Origin: JAFMJV01 sp963814315
GTDB lineage: Bacteria > Chloroflexota > Limnocylindria > Limnocylindrales > CSP1-4
DNA length: 64,000 bases
NCBI GenBank assembly: GCA_963814315.1
Contig: CAWFCG010000003.1
Span: 496,001-560,000 of the forward strand
Direction of reading: 5' to 3'
Part shown: in pieces, positions 14,981 to 22,986 of the stretch
How the letters are laid out: every line of letters begins with the position of its first letter
Position numbering within the stretch: position 1 is the first letter of the stretch
Translations under genes and position numbers: made by a program
The notes under the pieces: model-generated
Database searches by the model: none
Told to the model about the DNA's origin: nothing
The model's input: only the letters and a program-made list of their open reading frames with translations

Positions 14981-16405
14981 TCAGCGGCGGCGTCGGAAGT
15001 GGAAGACCGTCCGGGCACTGCCGACGATGGGCGTCTCTGTGACGAGCTCGAAGAAGGGGGCGAACGCGTCCCGGAAGCCCTCGATGGTGTAGTCGGCAAA
15101 GACGTCTTCGCGAAACGCCAGCAGGCGCTGCACCATGGCGTCCGCCTTGGGTACGAATTCGACGATAGCGTCTGGCGCCAGGCGCGCGAAGAGCGAGGCG
15201 ATCATCGGCAAAGGGACGTTGGAGCCGATGGCCAGATGATGGACCAGGGCGAGGGCCAGGATGACATCGGTCTCGATGCGCTCGAGCAGGCCAGCACGCT
15301 CGGCACTCCCCCACCCCAGCGCCGGGCTGGGATCGGTGATGTCGGCGAGTAGCGGCAGGATGTCTTCGCGGCCGTCGGCACGGATGGCGCGGTAGCCGCG
15401 CTCGACGGCTGCGGGATCGATGTCAAGCGCCACCACGCGGTAGCCGGCATCGGCAGCGACGCGGCTGTAGCGGCCGGTGTTGGCGCCTAGGTCCCAGGCG
15501 CGAGCGCCGCCGATCACGGCCAGCGCGTCACCCACCGCCGCCAGCTTGGCCGCGGTCGCTTCATCGTCGTAGCTGGTGTTGTCCGCGTAGTCTGCCCAGG
15601 CGGTACCAGCCGGCTCCCACGACAGGCCGGAGACCGTGTCCCGCAGGCTCTCGATGAGCGTCGCGAGGCGCTTGGGCGACATGGATGCCGTCGTATCCTC
15701 CTGGGGCCCGGCGTTGTCATCAGCGTGCTGTCGCTGCGCTCGCGCATGCAGGTGGATATGCGGTCCGAGGCCGAACGAGATGCGCGTGCGGCCCGGGAGG
15801 AGTCGAGCCGCGAGGTCCAGGGGGATGCCCTCCAGGTGATCGCGGAGCAACCCGCCGAGGCGGATGTCGACCCGGGCCATGAGCGCCAGCGGCGCCAGGA
15901 AATGCTCGCAGAACTGGCGGTAGGCGATCCATGGGCGCCCCGCCTCGGTGCGTTGAAACGAGAGCGAGTCGATGAGCAGCGGACGACCCCGCTGGAACTG
16001 GACGTTGTAGGCAGAGGCGTCGCGCAACGTCATGCCGGCCTCAAGGGCCAGCGCCTGGGCGCGCAGCGTCAGCAATGCGGCGTCCTGGAGTTGGCTGAAC
16101 GACCACTCGTACGGAAACGAGATGACGTCGATCGGCTCAGGTCGGATGACCCGGTACGCCGGCGGTTCCGCCGCCAGGCCCACATCGGCGTCCTCGTGAC
16201 GGATGACGACCGAGGACTCGACGAGCCGATGGTAGAGGCCGGAGTCAAGGAAGTGATCCCACTCCGGGGCGAACGTCTCATCGATCTGGCGAAAGATGGT
16301 GCCGTCGCGACGGTAGACGAATCCGGCTGGATCGCGATATGAGCCTGGGACACGCTCGACCGGTGTCGCCGCACGGCCGGCCTCAGGCAGCGGTGTTGGC
16401 GTCAT
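14981..16405 (-). CDS. Two-domain SAM-dependent methyltransferase (NoeA-like)
   Basis: 474 aa. The C-terminal ~180 residues are a class I methyltransferase with the SAM glycine motif RAWDLGANTGRYSRVA near residue 300 and ALDIDPAAVERG after it. The N-terminal ~250 residues are a separate conserved region (PYEWSFSQLQDAALLTL, DASAYNVQFQRGRPLLIDSLSF). Their Asp-x(4)-Asn...Asp spacing recalls aminoglycoside-phosphotransferase-like folds, but I cannot confirm a kinase. The arrangement resembles nodulation protein NoeA and related methyltransferases seen near surface-polysaccharide genes. The start overlaps the end of the 72-aa membrane protein by 23 nt, so the pair should be one operon. Confidence 0.78.
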   Translation of the reverse strand: MTPTPLPEAGRAATPVERVPGSYRDPAGFVYRRDGTIFRQIDETFAPEWDHFLDSGLYHRLVESSVVIRHEDADVGLAAEPPAYRVIRPEPIDVISFPYEWSFSQLQDAALLTLRAQALALEAGMTLRDASAYNVQFQRGRPLLIDSLSFQRTEAGRPWIAYRQFCEHFLAPLALMARVDIRLGGLLRDHLEGIPLDLAARLLPGRTRISFGLGPHIHLHARAQRQHADDNAGPQEDTTASMSPKRLATLIESLRDTVSGLSWEPAGTAWADYADNTSYDDEATAAKLAAVGDALAVIGGARAWDLGANTGRYSRVAADAGYRVVALDIDPAAVERGYRAIRADGREDILPLLADITDPSPALGWGSAERAGLLERIETDVILALALVHHLAIGSNVPLPMIASLFARLAPDAIVEFVPKADAMVQRLLAFREDVFADYTIEGFRDAFAPFFELVTETPIVGSARTVFHFRRRR

Positions 16406-16601
16406 CCTGTCCGTTGGCGGTATCGGCGGCAGCGGCGGTCTGAGTGCTGCCAGAGGTCGGTTCCTCTTGCCCGCGAACCGTCCGAACGAAGCGCGCGAGC
16501 TGGTGGCGGAACAACACAGGGATCGCCACGAGCCCGGCGATGACGGCCTGGATGATCAGGCTTCCGGACCCCGGATCGATGTACGCGAAGATGAGCTCCA
16601 T
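16383..16601 (-). CDS. 72-aa single-pass membrane protein with AYIDPGSGS motif
   Basis: MELIFAYIDPGSGSLIIQ, then a hydrophobic helix (AVIAGLVAIPVLF), a basic stretch (RHQLARFVRTVRG) and an Ala/Thr/Gln-rich tail. The ribosome site is strong (GGAGG, 7 nt before ATG 16601). The D-P-G-S/T-G-S turn before one membrane helix is recurrent in small proteins encoded beside methyltransferase and sulfatase-like surface genes; I state that from memory. No enzymatic residues are evident. An assembly or scaffold role for the neighbouring enzymes is inference. Confidence 0.72.
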   Translation of the reverse strand: MELIFAYIDPGSGSLIIQAVIAGLVAIPVLFRHQLARFVRTVRGQEEPTSGSTQTAAAADTANGQDDANTAA

Positions 16602-16654
16602 GCTCGATCCTCCTGGAGGTGGTGCCCCGGTGCAACGCTTCTTGACACGGTGAG

Positions 16655-16673
16655 CGTGGCGGGTGACGCCACG
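16655..16673. terminator. 7-bp stem hairpin after the hflX operon
   Basis: CGTGGCG (16655-16661) and CGCCACG (16667-16673) form a perfect stem with a 5-nt loop. It lies 50 nt beyond the end of the leftward miaB-miaA-hflX-96 aa series and before the 72-aa gene. It lacks a clear U-run on the leftward strand, so intrinsic termination is uncertain. Confidence 0.35.
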
Positions 16674-16723
16674 ATAGCACCCATGGCGACAGGAGCCACG
16701 ATGGCGAGCGTCGGTGGCGTCGC

Positions 16724-17014
16724 TCAGCGCGCTATCTGGCGAACGATCTGTGCCTCGTAGCCGGGGAAGTAGCGCTCGATCACGGGCAACTCGAACCGGC
16801 GCAGGATCGATGCGCGGGACTCCCGCTCGAGGAGGAAGGCGAAAGACTCGGCAACCAGCTCGGTAGGGTCATAGTGGCCCGGCGCCAGTCTGGCGAGGTC
16901 GTCCTGACTGACCGACACGCTGTGCCGTGTGGCGTGGGCGTCGGTGCCCACTCGAACGTCGCACACGAAGCCATCGGGCGTCAAGCGGCACACGACCTTG
17001 ACCGGCTCGTTCAC
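16724..17014 (-). CDS. Conserved hypothetical protein (96 aa)
   Basis: 96 aa, soluble and acidic-to-neutral. A beta-rich first half (VKVVCRLTPDGFVCDVRVG...HSVSVSQDDLARL) leads to a helical second half (PTELVAESFAFLLERESRASILRRFELPVIERYFPGYEAQI). Its start overlaps the hflX stop by 4 nt (ATGA), so it is translationally coupled to hflX. I do not recognise a named family. Position at the end of the miaB-miaA-hflX series is the only hint to its role. Confidence 0.75.
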   Translation of the reverse strand: MNEPVKVVCRLTPDGFVCDVRVGTDAHATRHSVSVSQDDLARLAPGHYDPTELVAESFAFLLERESRASILRRFELPVIERYFPGYEAQIVRQIAR

Positions 17015-18324
17015 GCGCTCACGTCCACCTGTGATCGGGCCCAGCGAGCCGACGCGGCTCGCAGCTCGCCCGCCAACGACGGCACCACGCGGCCGATGAT
17101 GCGGACGTCACGGCCACGGTAGTCGACCTCGACGGTGCCGCGCTCCCGGACGCGCGCCAGCAGCTCGCCCTCCGCATAGGGCAACGTCACGTCGATGTCC
17201 TCCCACAGGCTCGCGATGGCACTGGCCAAGGAAACGCGTAGCGTGTCGAGGCCGTATCCCGTCAGCGCCGACACCGGTACGACCTCGCCCAGCACTGGCG
17301 CCGGCTCAGTGGCATCCGCGCCCACGCCGCGATAGCGGTCGGCCTTGTTCAGTGCCACCACTCGCGGTTTGTCACCGGCTCCTAGCTCGTCGAGCACGGA
17401 CTGGACGGTATCGCGATGCTCGCGGGCATGGCTGTCGGCGCCGTCCACGACCTCAAGCAGCAGGTCTGCGCGGCTGACCTCCTCAAGTGTCGCGCGGAAG
17501 GCATCGACGAGCTGGTGCGGCAGCTTGTGGATGAATCCGACCGTGTCGGTCAGCACTACCGACTGACCGTCGCCGAGCTTGACCTGGCGGCTGGTGGGGT
17601 CGAGCGTGGCGAAGAGTTGGTCCTCCGCCCGCGCCGCCTCACGTCCACTCAGGGCGTTGAGCAGCGACGATTTGCCGGCGTTGGTGTAGCCCACGATAGC
17701 GACGCTCGGGACCAGCCGCCTGTCGCGTGAGCGGCCGGCCGTCTCGCGCTGCTGGCGCACCCCATCGACGCGTGCCTTGAGCTTCTTGATGCGGTCGCGG
17801 ATGACCCGTCTGTCCGTCTCCAATTGGGTCTCGCCGGGACCCCGGGTGCCGATGCCGCCTCCGGTGCGTGAGAGATGCGTCCACATGCGCGTCAGGCGCG
17901 GCAGCTGGTACTCCAGCTGCGCCAGCTCCACCTGCAATCGGCCTTCGTGGGTGCGCGCATGCTGGGCGAAGATGTCGAGGATGAGGCCGCTGCGGTCGAG
18001 CACCTTGACCGATAACAGCTCCTCCAGCGCCTTCTGCTGCTTGGGGCTTAGCTCATCATCGGCGACGAGCATGCTGAAGCCGGTCTCGCGTTTGGCTGCG
18101 GCCAGCTCTTGTGCCTTGCCCTTGCCCACGTACCAGTTGGGGTCGACGTGGCGGCGATGCTGCCACTCGGCACCGACGACCTCAGCACCGGCCGTGTCGG
18201 CCAGATTGGCCAACTCCGCGAGTGACTCCTCGGCTGTCCAGCCATCCCCGTCGTCAGTATCGACTGCGATCAGGAAGGCTCGTTCGATCTCGGGGGTCAG
18301 GTCGATCGGTTCGCTGCGGCTCAT
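17011..18324 (-). CDS. hflX: Ribosome-associated GTPase HflX
   Basis: 437 aa from ATG 18324, which overlaps the miaA stop by 4 nt. The N-terminal nucleotide-binding domain has HVDPNWYVGKGKAQEL and a helical region with the Gly-rich GTGGGIGTRGPGETQLETDRR-type loop (about 140-165). The G domain carries GYTNAGKSS (about 209-217), DTVGFIHKLP (G3) and NKAD (G4). HflX binds the 50S subunit and splits stalled or hibernating ribosomes. The miaA-hflX neighbourhood is conserved widely, with hfq missing here. All GTPase motifs look intact. Confidence 0.95.
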   Translation of the reverse strand: MSRSEPIDLTPEIERAFLIAVDTDDGDGWTAEESLAELANLADTAGAEVVGAEWQHRRHVDPNWYVGKGKAQELAAAKRETGFSMLVADDELSPKQQKALEELLSVKVLDRSGLILDIFAQHARTHEGRLQVELAQLEYQLPRLTRMWTHLSRTGGGIGTRGPGETQLETDRRVIRDRIKKLKARVDGVRQQRETAGRSRDRRLVPSVAIVGYTNAGKSSLLNALSGREAARAEDQLFATLDPTSRQVKLGDGQSVVLTDTVGFIHKLPHQLVDAFRATLEEVSRADLLLEVVDGADSHAREHRDTVQSVLDELGAGDKPRVVALNKADRYRGVGADATEPAPVLGEVVPVSALTGYGLDTLRVSLASAIASLWEDIDVTLPYAEGELLARVRERGTVEVDYRGRDVRIIGRVVPSLAGELRAASARWARSQVDVSA

Positions 18325-19289
18325 CTGCGCCCAGCATAGTCGCCGCGGCCGACTTGCTCGAGGAACGGAGCCAGCACCCGCTCCGCCGCTCCGAGGGACC
18401 CCTCCCCCGCCTCGATCCAGGCGATCTCCGGCTCCGAGCGGAACCAGGTGCGTTGTCGTCGCGCATACGCCCAGGTCCGCTGTGCATCGCGTGCCTTGGC
18501 CGTGGCGATGTCGAGGCGCCCCGCGAGGACACCAAAGGCCTCGCCATAGCCCATGGCGCTGAAGGCTGGTAGATCTTCCGGGTAGCGGGCACGAAGGCGT
18601 TCCGCTTCCTTCAGTAGGCCGGCCGCGAAGTGGTCGTCGATACGCCGCTCGATGACGTGGCGGTGGCTGGCCGAATCGTGTCGCAGGCCGATCCACGTCA
18701 GCGGCGCGGGGTAGCCGAGTGGTGCCGGTGGCATGCCCGAGCCAGTCAGGACGGCACGTTCCAGAGCGCGGATGACACGCCGTGGGTTGCGGGTGTCGAT
18801 CTGCTCAGCTGCCACGTCGTCTCGTTGGCGCAGCTCGGCCGTCAGTAGCTCCAGGCCGTCGGCGGCTAGACGAGCTTCGAGCTCCGCGCGCAACTCCGGG
18901 TCATGGCTACCCTCATCGAGTGGCAGGCCGCGTGCGATGGCTCGCAGGTAGAGCCCGGTGCCACCGACCAGGAGCGCGATGCGGTCGCGCCGAGCGATCC
19001 CGGCGAGCGCCGATCGGGCCGCCCGCTGGTAGTCGGACACGGTGAAGCGAGCGTCCGGGTCGACGAGGTCCAGGCAATGGTGTGGAATCGCGGCCAGCTC
19101 CAGCGCGGTCGGCTTGGCGGTGGCGATGTCCATGCCCCGGTAGACCTGTCGCGAATCGGCCGAGATGATCTCTACACCGCTGATCCGCCGGGCCAGTCGC
19201 ACCGCCAGCGCCGTCTTGCCCGTGGCGGTGGCGCCGGCGATGACCACCAGCGGCGGGAGCTCACGCGCCGCCCGGGGCTCACGCGCCAC
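18321..19289 (-). CDS. miaA: tRNA dimethylallyltransferase
   Basis: 322 aa from GTG 19289, 8 nt after the miaB stop. The frame is open far upstream but only inside miaB antisense-like sequence. The P-loop GATATGKT is at residues 19-26, followed by the DSRQVYRGMDIATAKP and GGTGLYLRA motifs, and the C-terminal WAYARRQRTWFR signature binds tRNA. It transfers dimethylallyl to A37 of UNN-reading tRNAs; the adjacent MiaB then methylthiolates the same base, so the two steps are encoded together. An ATG start is not available at the right place. Confidence 0.94.
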   Translation of the reverse strand: MAREPRAARELPPLVVIAGATATGKTALAVRLARRISGVEIISADSRQVYRGMDIATAKPTALELAAIPHHCLDLVDPDARFTVSDYQRAARSALAGIARRDRIALLVGGTGLYLRAIARGLPLDEGSHDPELRAELEARLAADGLELLTAELRQRDDVAAEQIDTRNPRRVIRALERAVLTGSGMPPAPLGYPAPLTWIGLRHDSASHRHVIERRIDDHFAAGLLKEAERLRARYPEDLPAFSAMGYGEAFGVLAGRLDIATAKARDAQRTWAYARRQRTWFRSEPEIAWIEAGEGSLGAAERVLAPFLEQVGRGDYAGRR

Positions 19290-19296
19290 CTGGGTC

Positions 19297-20931
19297 TCAA
19301 GCGTGGCCAGGGTCCTCGATGCGTCGGCCAGACAACGCGTACGGCCCAGCTCGCTCGACGGCGACCTTAACCAGCGTCCCCACGAGCATCTCGGGTCCGT
19401 CGAAATGCACCAGCTTGTGCTCGCGGTTGCGTCCCACCAGACGCGGCCCTGGACTCCGGTCGGCGCCATCGGCAGCGTCGCCATGGTCGTGCCGGCGTGG
19501 CTGGCGGGCCTCATCCACCAGCACCTCGGTGCGGCGGCCGACCCAGCCCTCGTTCAGCTCGAGCCCGATGCGTTCCTGGACCGCGAGCAGCTCGTTGAGG
19601 CGGCGCTTCTTCTCCATCGCGGGTACGTCATCGGCGAGTCGCACCGCCGGAGTGCCCGGACGGGGCGAGTAGGCGGCCGCGAAGACCTGGTCGAAGCGAA
19701 CGAGGCGGAGCAACTCGAGGGTCGCCTCGAACTGCGCCTCGGTCTCGCCGCAGAAGCCGGTGATGACGTCGGTGGTCAGGCTGATGTCGGGGACGGCGGC
19801 CCGCAGGCGCCCCACCAGGTCGAGATAGGCGTCGCGGCTGTACTGCCGACCCATCCGCCGCAACACCTCGTCGTCACCCGACTGCACCGGCAGGTGCAGG
19901 TGCTCACAGACCGATCCGCATTCGGCCATGGCGCTGATGAGCCGGTCGGTCAGGTCCCACGGATGCGAGGTCACGAAGCGTACCCGTCCGATGTGCGGCC
20001 GACCCTCGGGGCCGCCGATGGCATCGATGGCGCGCAGCAGCGCGGCGATGTCGGGGCGTCCATCACGAGCCTGCTTGCGCCCCAGCTCGCGCTCGCCCTC
20101 GACGCCGCTGAAGCGGGGGTCCGGTGGCAAGTCGTGTCCCCAGGAGTTGACGTTCTGGCCCAGCAGCGTGATCTCCTGATAACCGGCCTCGGCGAGTCGC
20201 GCAGCCTCGGCCACGATGTCATCGAACGGACGGCTCCGCTCGGGGCCACGCGAGAAGGGCACGATGCAGTAGGTGCAGGTCTTGTCGCAGCCGTACACGA
20301 TGGGCAGCCACGCCTTCACGCCTCGGCCTCGCGCGATGCGTCCCGCTTCGACGGCGCTGGCCCGCGTGCCCGCCAGTCGATCGGCGGTGGCGGCGACGGA
20401 GCGGCCCACGCGCTCGAACGCGGGTGCGCCCAACTGGTCCACCGTCGTCGGGCTGGTGAGGCCGAGTCGCGCGGTCAGCTCGGGCTCCTCATCGGGGCGC
20501 AGGAACAGGTCGACGGCGGGATAGCGGCGCCGCAGGGTGCCCGCATTGTCGGCACGGACCGAGCATCCGGTCAGTACCACCCGCAGCGCCGGGTCGGCCT
20601 CCTTGAGCTTGCTCAGCACACCCATGCGGCCGATGACCTTCTGTTCGGCCGCCTCGCGGATGGAGCAGGTGTTGATGACGATGAGGTCGGCGTCCTCCAG
20701 GCTGCCAGCTTCGCGACAGCCGACGTCGAGCAGAGCACCGGCCATCTCCTCTGAGTCGGACAGGTTCATCTGGCAGCCGAGCGTCCAGACGTGGAAGCTC
20801 GGCAACACCTGCGAGTCCGTGCCGTACTCCTCGATCGCGGTGTCGGGCCGAGCCGGCGACCGTGGGGCTGTGGCCACAGGGAGCGACGTCTCGAGCATCG
20901 GCAAGAGCGCGCGGTCAGAACGAGTCGGCAT
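19297..20931 (-). CDS. miaB: tRNA-2-methylthio-N6-dimethylallyladenosine synthase
   Basis: 544 aa from ATG 20931, chosen because GAGG and AGG lie just upstream; it overlaps the glycosyltransferase by 17 nt. ATG 20898 is the alternative. The MTTase domain has its three cluster cysteines at about C53 (LGCQMN), C89 (NTCSIRE) and C123 (LTGCS). The radical-SAM triad CDKTCTYC gives C215, C219 and C222. A TRAM domain closes the protein (REHKLVHFDGPEMLVG). It adds the methylthio group to i6A37 using two [4Fe-4S] clusters. The ~45 N-terminal residues are unconserved. It is directly upstream of miaA. Confidence 0.95.
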   Translation of the reverse strand: MPTRSDRALLPMLETSLPVATAPRSPARPDTAIEEYGTDSQVLPSFHVWTLGCQMNLSDSEEMAGALLDVGCREAGSLEDADLIVINTCSIREAAEQKVIGRMGVLSKLKEADPALRVVLTGCSVRADNAGTLRRRYPAVDLFLRPDEEPELTARLGLTSPTTVDQLGAPAFERVGRSVAATADRLAGTRASAVEAGRIARGRGVKAWLPIVYGCDKTCTYCIVPFSRGPERSRPFDDIVAEAARLAEAGYQEITLLGQNVNSWGHDLPPDPRFSGVEGERELGRKQARDGRPDIAALLRAIDAIGGPEGRPHIGRVRFVTSHPWDLTDRLISAMAECGSVCEHLHLPVQSGDDEVLRRMGRQYSRDAYLDLVGRLRAAVPDISLTTDVITGFCGETEAQFEATLELLRLVRFDQVFAAAYSPRPGTPAVRLADDVPAMEKKRRLNELLAVQERIGLELNEGWVGRRTEVLVDEARQPRRHDHGDAADGADRSPGPRLVGRNREHKLVHFDGPEMLVGTLVKVAVERAGPYALSGRRIEDPGHA

Positions 20932-22057
20932 AGTCCTGGACCTCGCCGGCGAGCCAGCGGAAGAAACGATCGTGGTCATGGGCGCATTTGTCCCAGGCGT
21001 AATAGTCGGCGATGCGCTCCCGGCAGGCGACGGCGGCGGCTCGGCGGAGGCTGCCGTCATCTGCCTCGACCCGCTCGATGCAGGCCCGCAGCGAGCCGGG
21101 CGCCTTGGTCCAGGGCAGCCCGTTGTCACCTAGTACCTCGCGGTTGTAGGCCACATCGTGCGCCACCACCAGTCGGCCGCAGCCCATGGCCGTCACCAGC
21201 GAGGGGTTGGTGCCGCCGACCTCGTGACCGTGGATGTAGGCCTTGGCCCCCAGGAAGAGCGCCTCGATGTGTTCAGGTTCATAGATGGGTCCCAGCAGGT
21301 GGACGCGCGGGTCCGCCGTGGCCTGCAGGGACTCGAGGTAGCCACTCTCGTAGTTGGCGCCGCCCACGAGCAGGAGCGGTGCGGTGGCGCCCGACGAGCT
21401 GTACTCGCGTATGACGACGTCGGGGTTGTTCTCCGGCTCGATGCGGCAGACCTGGAGGTAGTAGCCGCCCGGTTCGACGCCGTACTCGGCGAGGATCGAT
21501 CGGTGGCGCGTCTCGTCGGCGACCTCGCGAACATGGCCGCCGTTGGTCAGGAAGGCGCTCTCCACCCCATAGGTTTCACGGTAGAGCCGTTGCAGGGCCT
21601 TCGAGTCGGACACCAGGTGCGTGGCCATCTTGCGCGCCAGCCAATAGTCGGCTTGGAGATAGGCGCGCGCCAGGCGACCCCATTTGCGGCGCTTCCAGTC
21701 GAGACCGTCCGTGTTGAAGACCACGCGCCGGCCCAGGAGGCGATGCGGCAGATAGGCCCAGCTGGTCCGGCAGCCAAGCACGTAGTAGACGTCCTGGCGA
21801 GGTCGGGTCAGTGCGTAGAGACTGCTGAAGCACTCGTGCAGGAGCGTCTCGGTGAACTTGCCGTAGACGGTCGGCAAGCGCACGATGCGCATGCCCTCGA
21901 AGTCCGCCCCGACCACGGGATCGGTGTAGCGGGGCATGGCGAAGAGCGTCACCTCGTGACCGGCCGCGACCAGGCGTGGCCCCAATTCGGTGACGATGGT
22001 GTCCCAGCCACCCCAGCGTGCGGGCACACCGCGGGCGCCGAAGATCGCGATCCTCAT
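20915..22057 (-). CDS. Glycosyltransferase family 4 (DUF1972/rhamnosyltransferase-like)
   Basis: 380 aa from ATG 22057, 13 nt after the ymdB stop. The N-terminal Rossmann half starts MRIAIFGARGVPARWGGWDT, the opening typical of DUF1972-type rhamnosyl/galactosyl transferases, and includes FNTDGLDWKRRKWGRLARAYL. The C-terminal half carries GGANYESGYLESLQ and the donor-site HGHEVGGTNPSLVTAMGCG motif. It probably moves a nucleotide-activated hexose or deoxyhexose to a surface glycan at the inner face of the membrane. It is an odd resident of an RNA-processing operon (rny-ymdB-GT-miaB-miaA), and no other sugar genes are near it. Confidence 0.88.
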   Translation of the reverse strand: MRIAIFGARGVPARWGGWDTIVTELGPRLVAAGHEVTLFAMPRYTDPVVGADFEGMRIVRLPTVYGKFTETLLHECFSSLYALTRPRQDVYYVLGCRTSWAYLPHRLLGRRVVFNTDGLDWKRRKWGRLARAYLQADYWLARKMATHLVSDSKALQRLYRETYGVESAFLTNGGHVREVADETRHRSILAEYGVEPGGYYLQVCRIEPENNPDVVIREYSSSGATAPLLLVGGANYESGYLESLQATADPRVHLLGPIYEPEHIEALFLGAKAYIHGHEVGGTNPSLVTAMGCGRLVVAHDVAYNREVLGDNGLPWTKAPGSLRACIERVEADDGSLRRAAAVACRERIADYYAWDKCAHDHDRFFRWLAGEVQDYADSF

Positions 22058-22070
22058 GTGCCGCGCACGG

Positions 22071-22940
22071 CTAGCCCTCGAAGATGCGGGAGATGCGCTC
22101 GATGCTGTGGGCGCCACCGCTGCCGGGGTCGATGTCGATGAGCACGGCATTGAAGAAGACTGGGCCGCTGCCGACGGTGAAGCGCGTGGGCAGGCCGTTG
22201 ATGAAGCGTGGCAGCACACTCGCGGGCTCGAAGCCGATAACGCTGTCGAGCGGCCCGGTCATGCCCAGGTCGCTGACGTAGGCGGTGCCGCGCGCTAACA
22301 CGCGATGGTCGGCGGTGGGCACATGCGTATGCGTGCCGACCACGGCGCTGACCCGGCCATCGAGGTACAGGCCGAAGGCCGTCTTCTCGCTGGTGAGCTC
22401 GCAGTGGAAGTCGACGAGGCGCACTGGCGGCAGGTCGTCGGCCGCTTCATCGAGCAGCTTGTCTATCTCCGTGAACGGATTGTCGATGGGGATCATCGTG
22501 CTCCGACCCTGGGCGTTGATGACCGCGACCTCCGTGCCGTTGGCAGCGTGAAAGGTGCCCCAGCCGTGGCCGGGGACGCCGTCGGTGCCGTAGTTGAGGG
22601 GTCGCAGGATGCGCGGCTCGCCGTCAAGCTCCGGGATGAGCTCTCGCTTGTCCCAGATGTGGTTGCCGCTGGTGATGACATCCACGCCGCTGTCGAACAG
22701 CGCGCCGGCAGTGGACATCGTGAGGCCCATGCCGCCGGCGACGTTCTCGCCGTTGGCCGTGACCAGGTCGATGCCGCGTTCCTCGCGAACGCCATGTAGC
22801 TCACGCTCGATGGCCTGACGGCCGGGCTTGCCGATGATGTCGCCGATCATGAGCACCCGCAACGTGCCCGCCCCCGGCAGCAGCGGCAGCTCCGGCAGCT
22901 GATCGGCAGCGAGCGTGCGCCGCTTCTCGCGTGGTGTCAT
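22071..22940 (-). CDS. ymdB: YmdB-type metallophosphoesterase (2',3'-cyclic-nucleotide phosphodiesterase)
   Basis: 289 aa. All motifs of the TIGR00282/YmdB family are present: GDIIGKPGRQA, TANGENVAGG, SGNHIWDKRE, DFHCELTSEKTA, VGTHTHVPTAD and DLGMTGP. The family is a di-iron/metal phosphodiesterase acting on cyclic nucleotides, and in Bacillus it lies directly downstream of rny, as here. About 27 residues precede the usual family start; a TTG or GTG just before MIGDIIG could be the true start, making the protein about 264 aa. The spacing to rny is 46 nt. Confidence 0.92.
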   Translation of the reverse strand: MTPREKRRTLAADQLPELPLLPGAGTLRVLMIGDIIGKPGRQAIERELHGVREERGIDLVTANGENVAGGMGLTMSTAGALFDSGVDVITSGNHIWDKRELIPELDGEPRILRPLNYGTDGVPGHGWGTFHAANGTEVAVINAQGRSTMIPIDNPFTEIDKLLDEAADDLPPVRLVDFHCELTSEKTAFGLYLDGRVSAVVGTHTHVPTADHRVLARGTAYVSDLGMTGPLDSVIGFEPASVLPRFINGLPTRFTVGSGPVFFNAVLIDIDPGSGGAHSIERISRIFEG

Positions 22941-22986
22941 CGGTCGAGGCGGGTGCCGACCCGGCGGCTGCTCGATGGCAGCAGGG

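Noticed and set aside
19165..20754. 529-codon plus-strand frame across miaA and miaB
   Set aside because: Antisense to two certain genes; composition and lack of any motif mark it as a shadow. The same applies to long frames at 23935-25647, 26789-28123, 31769-32917 and 52873-54258.
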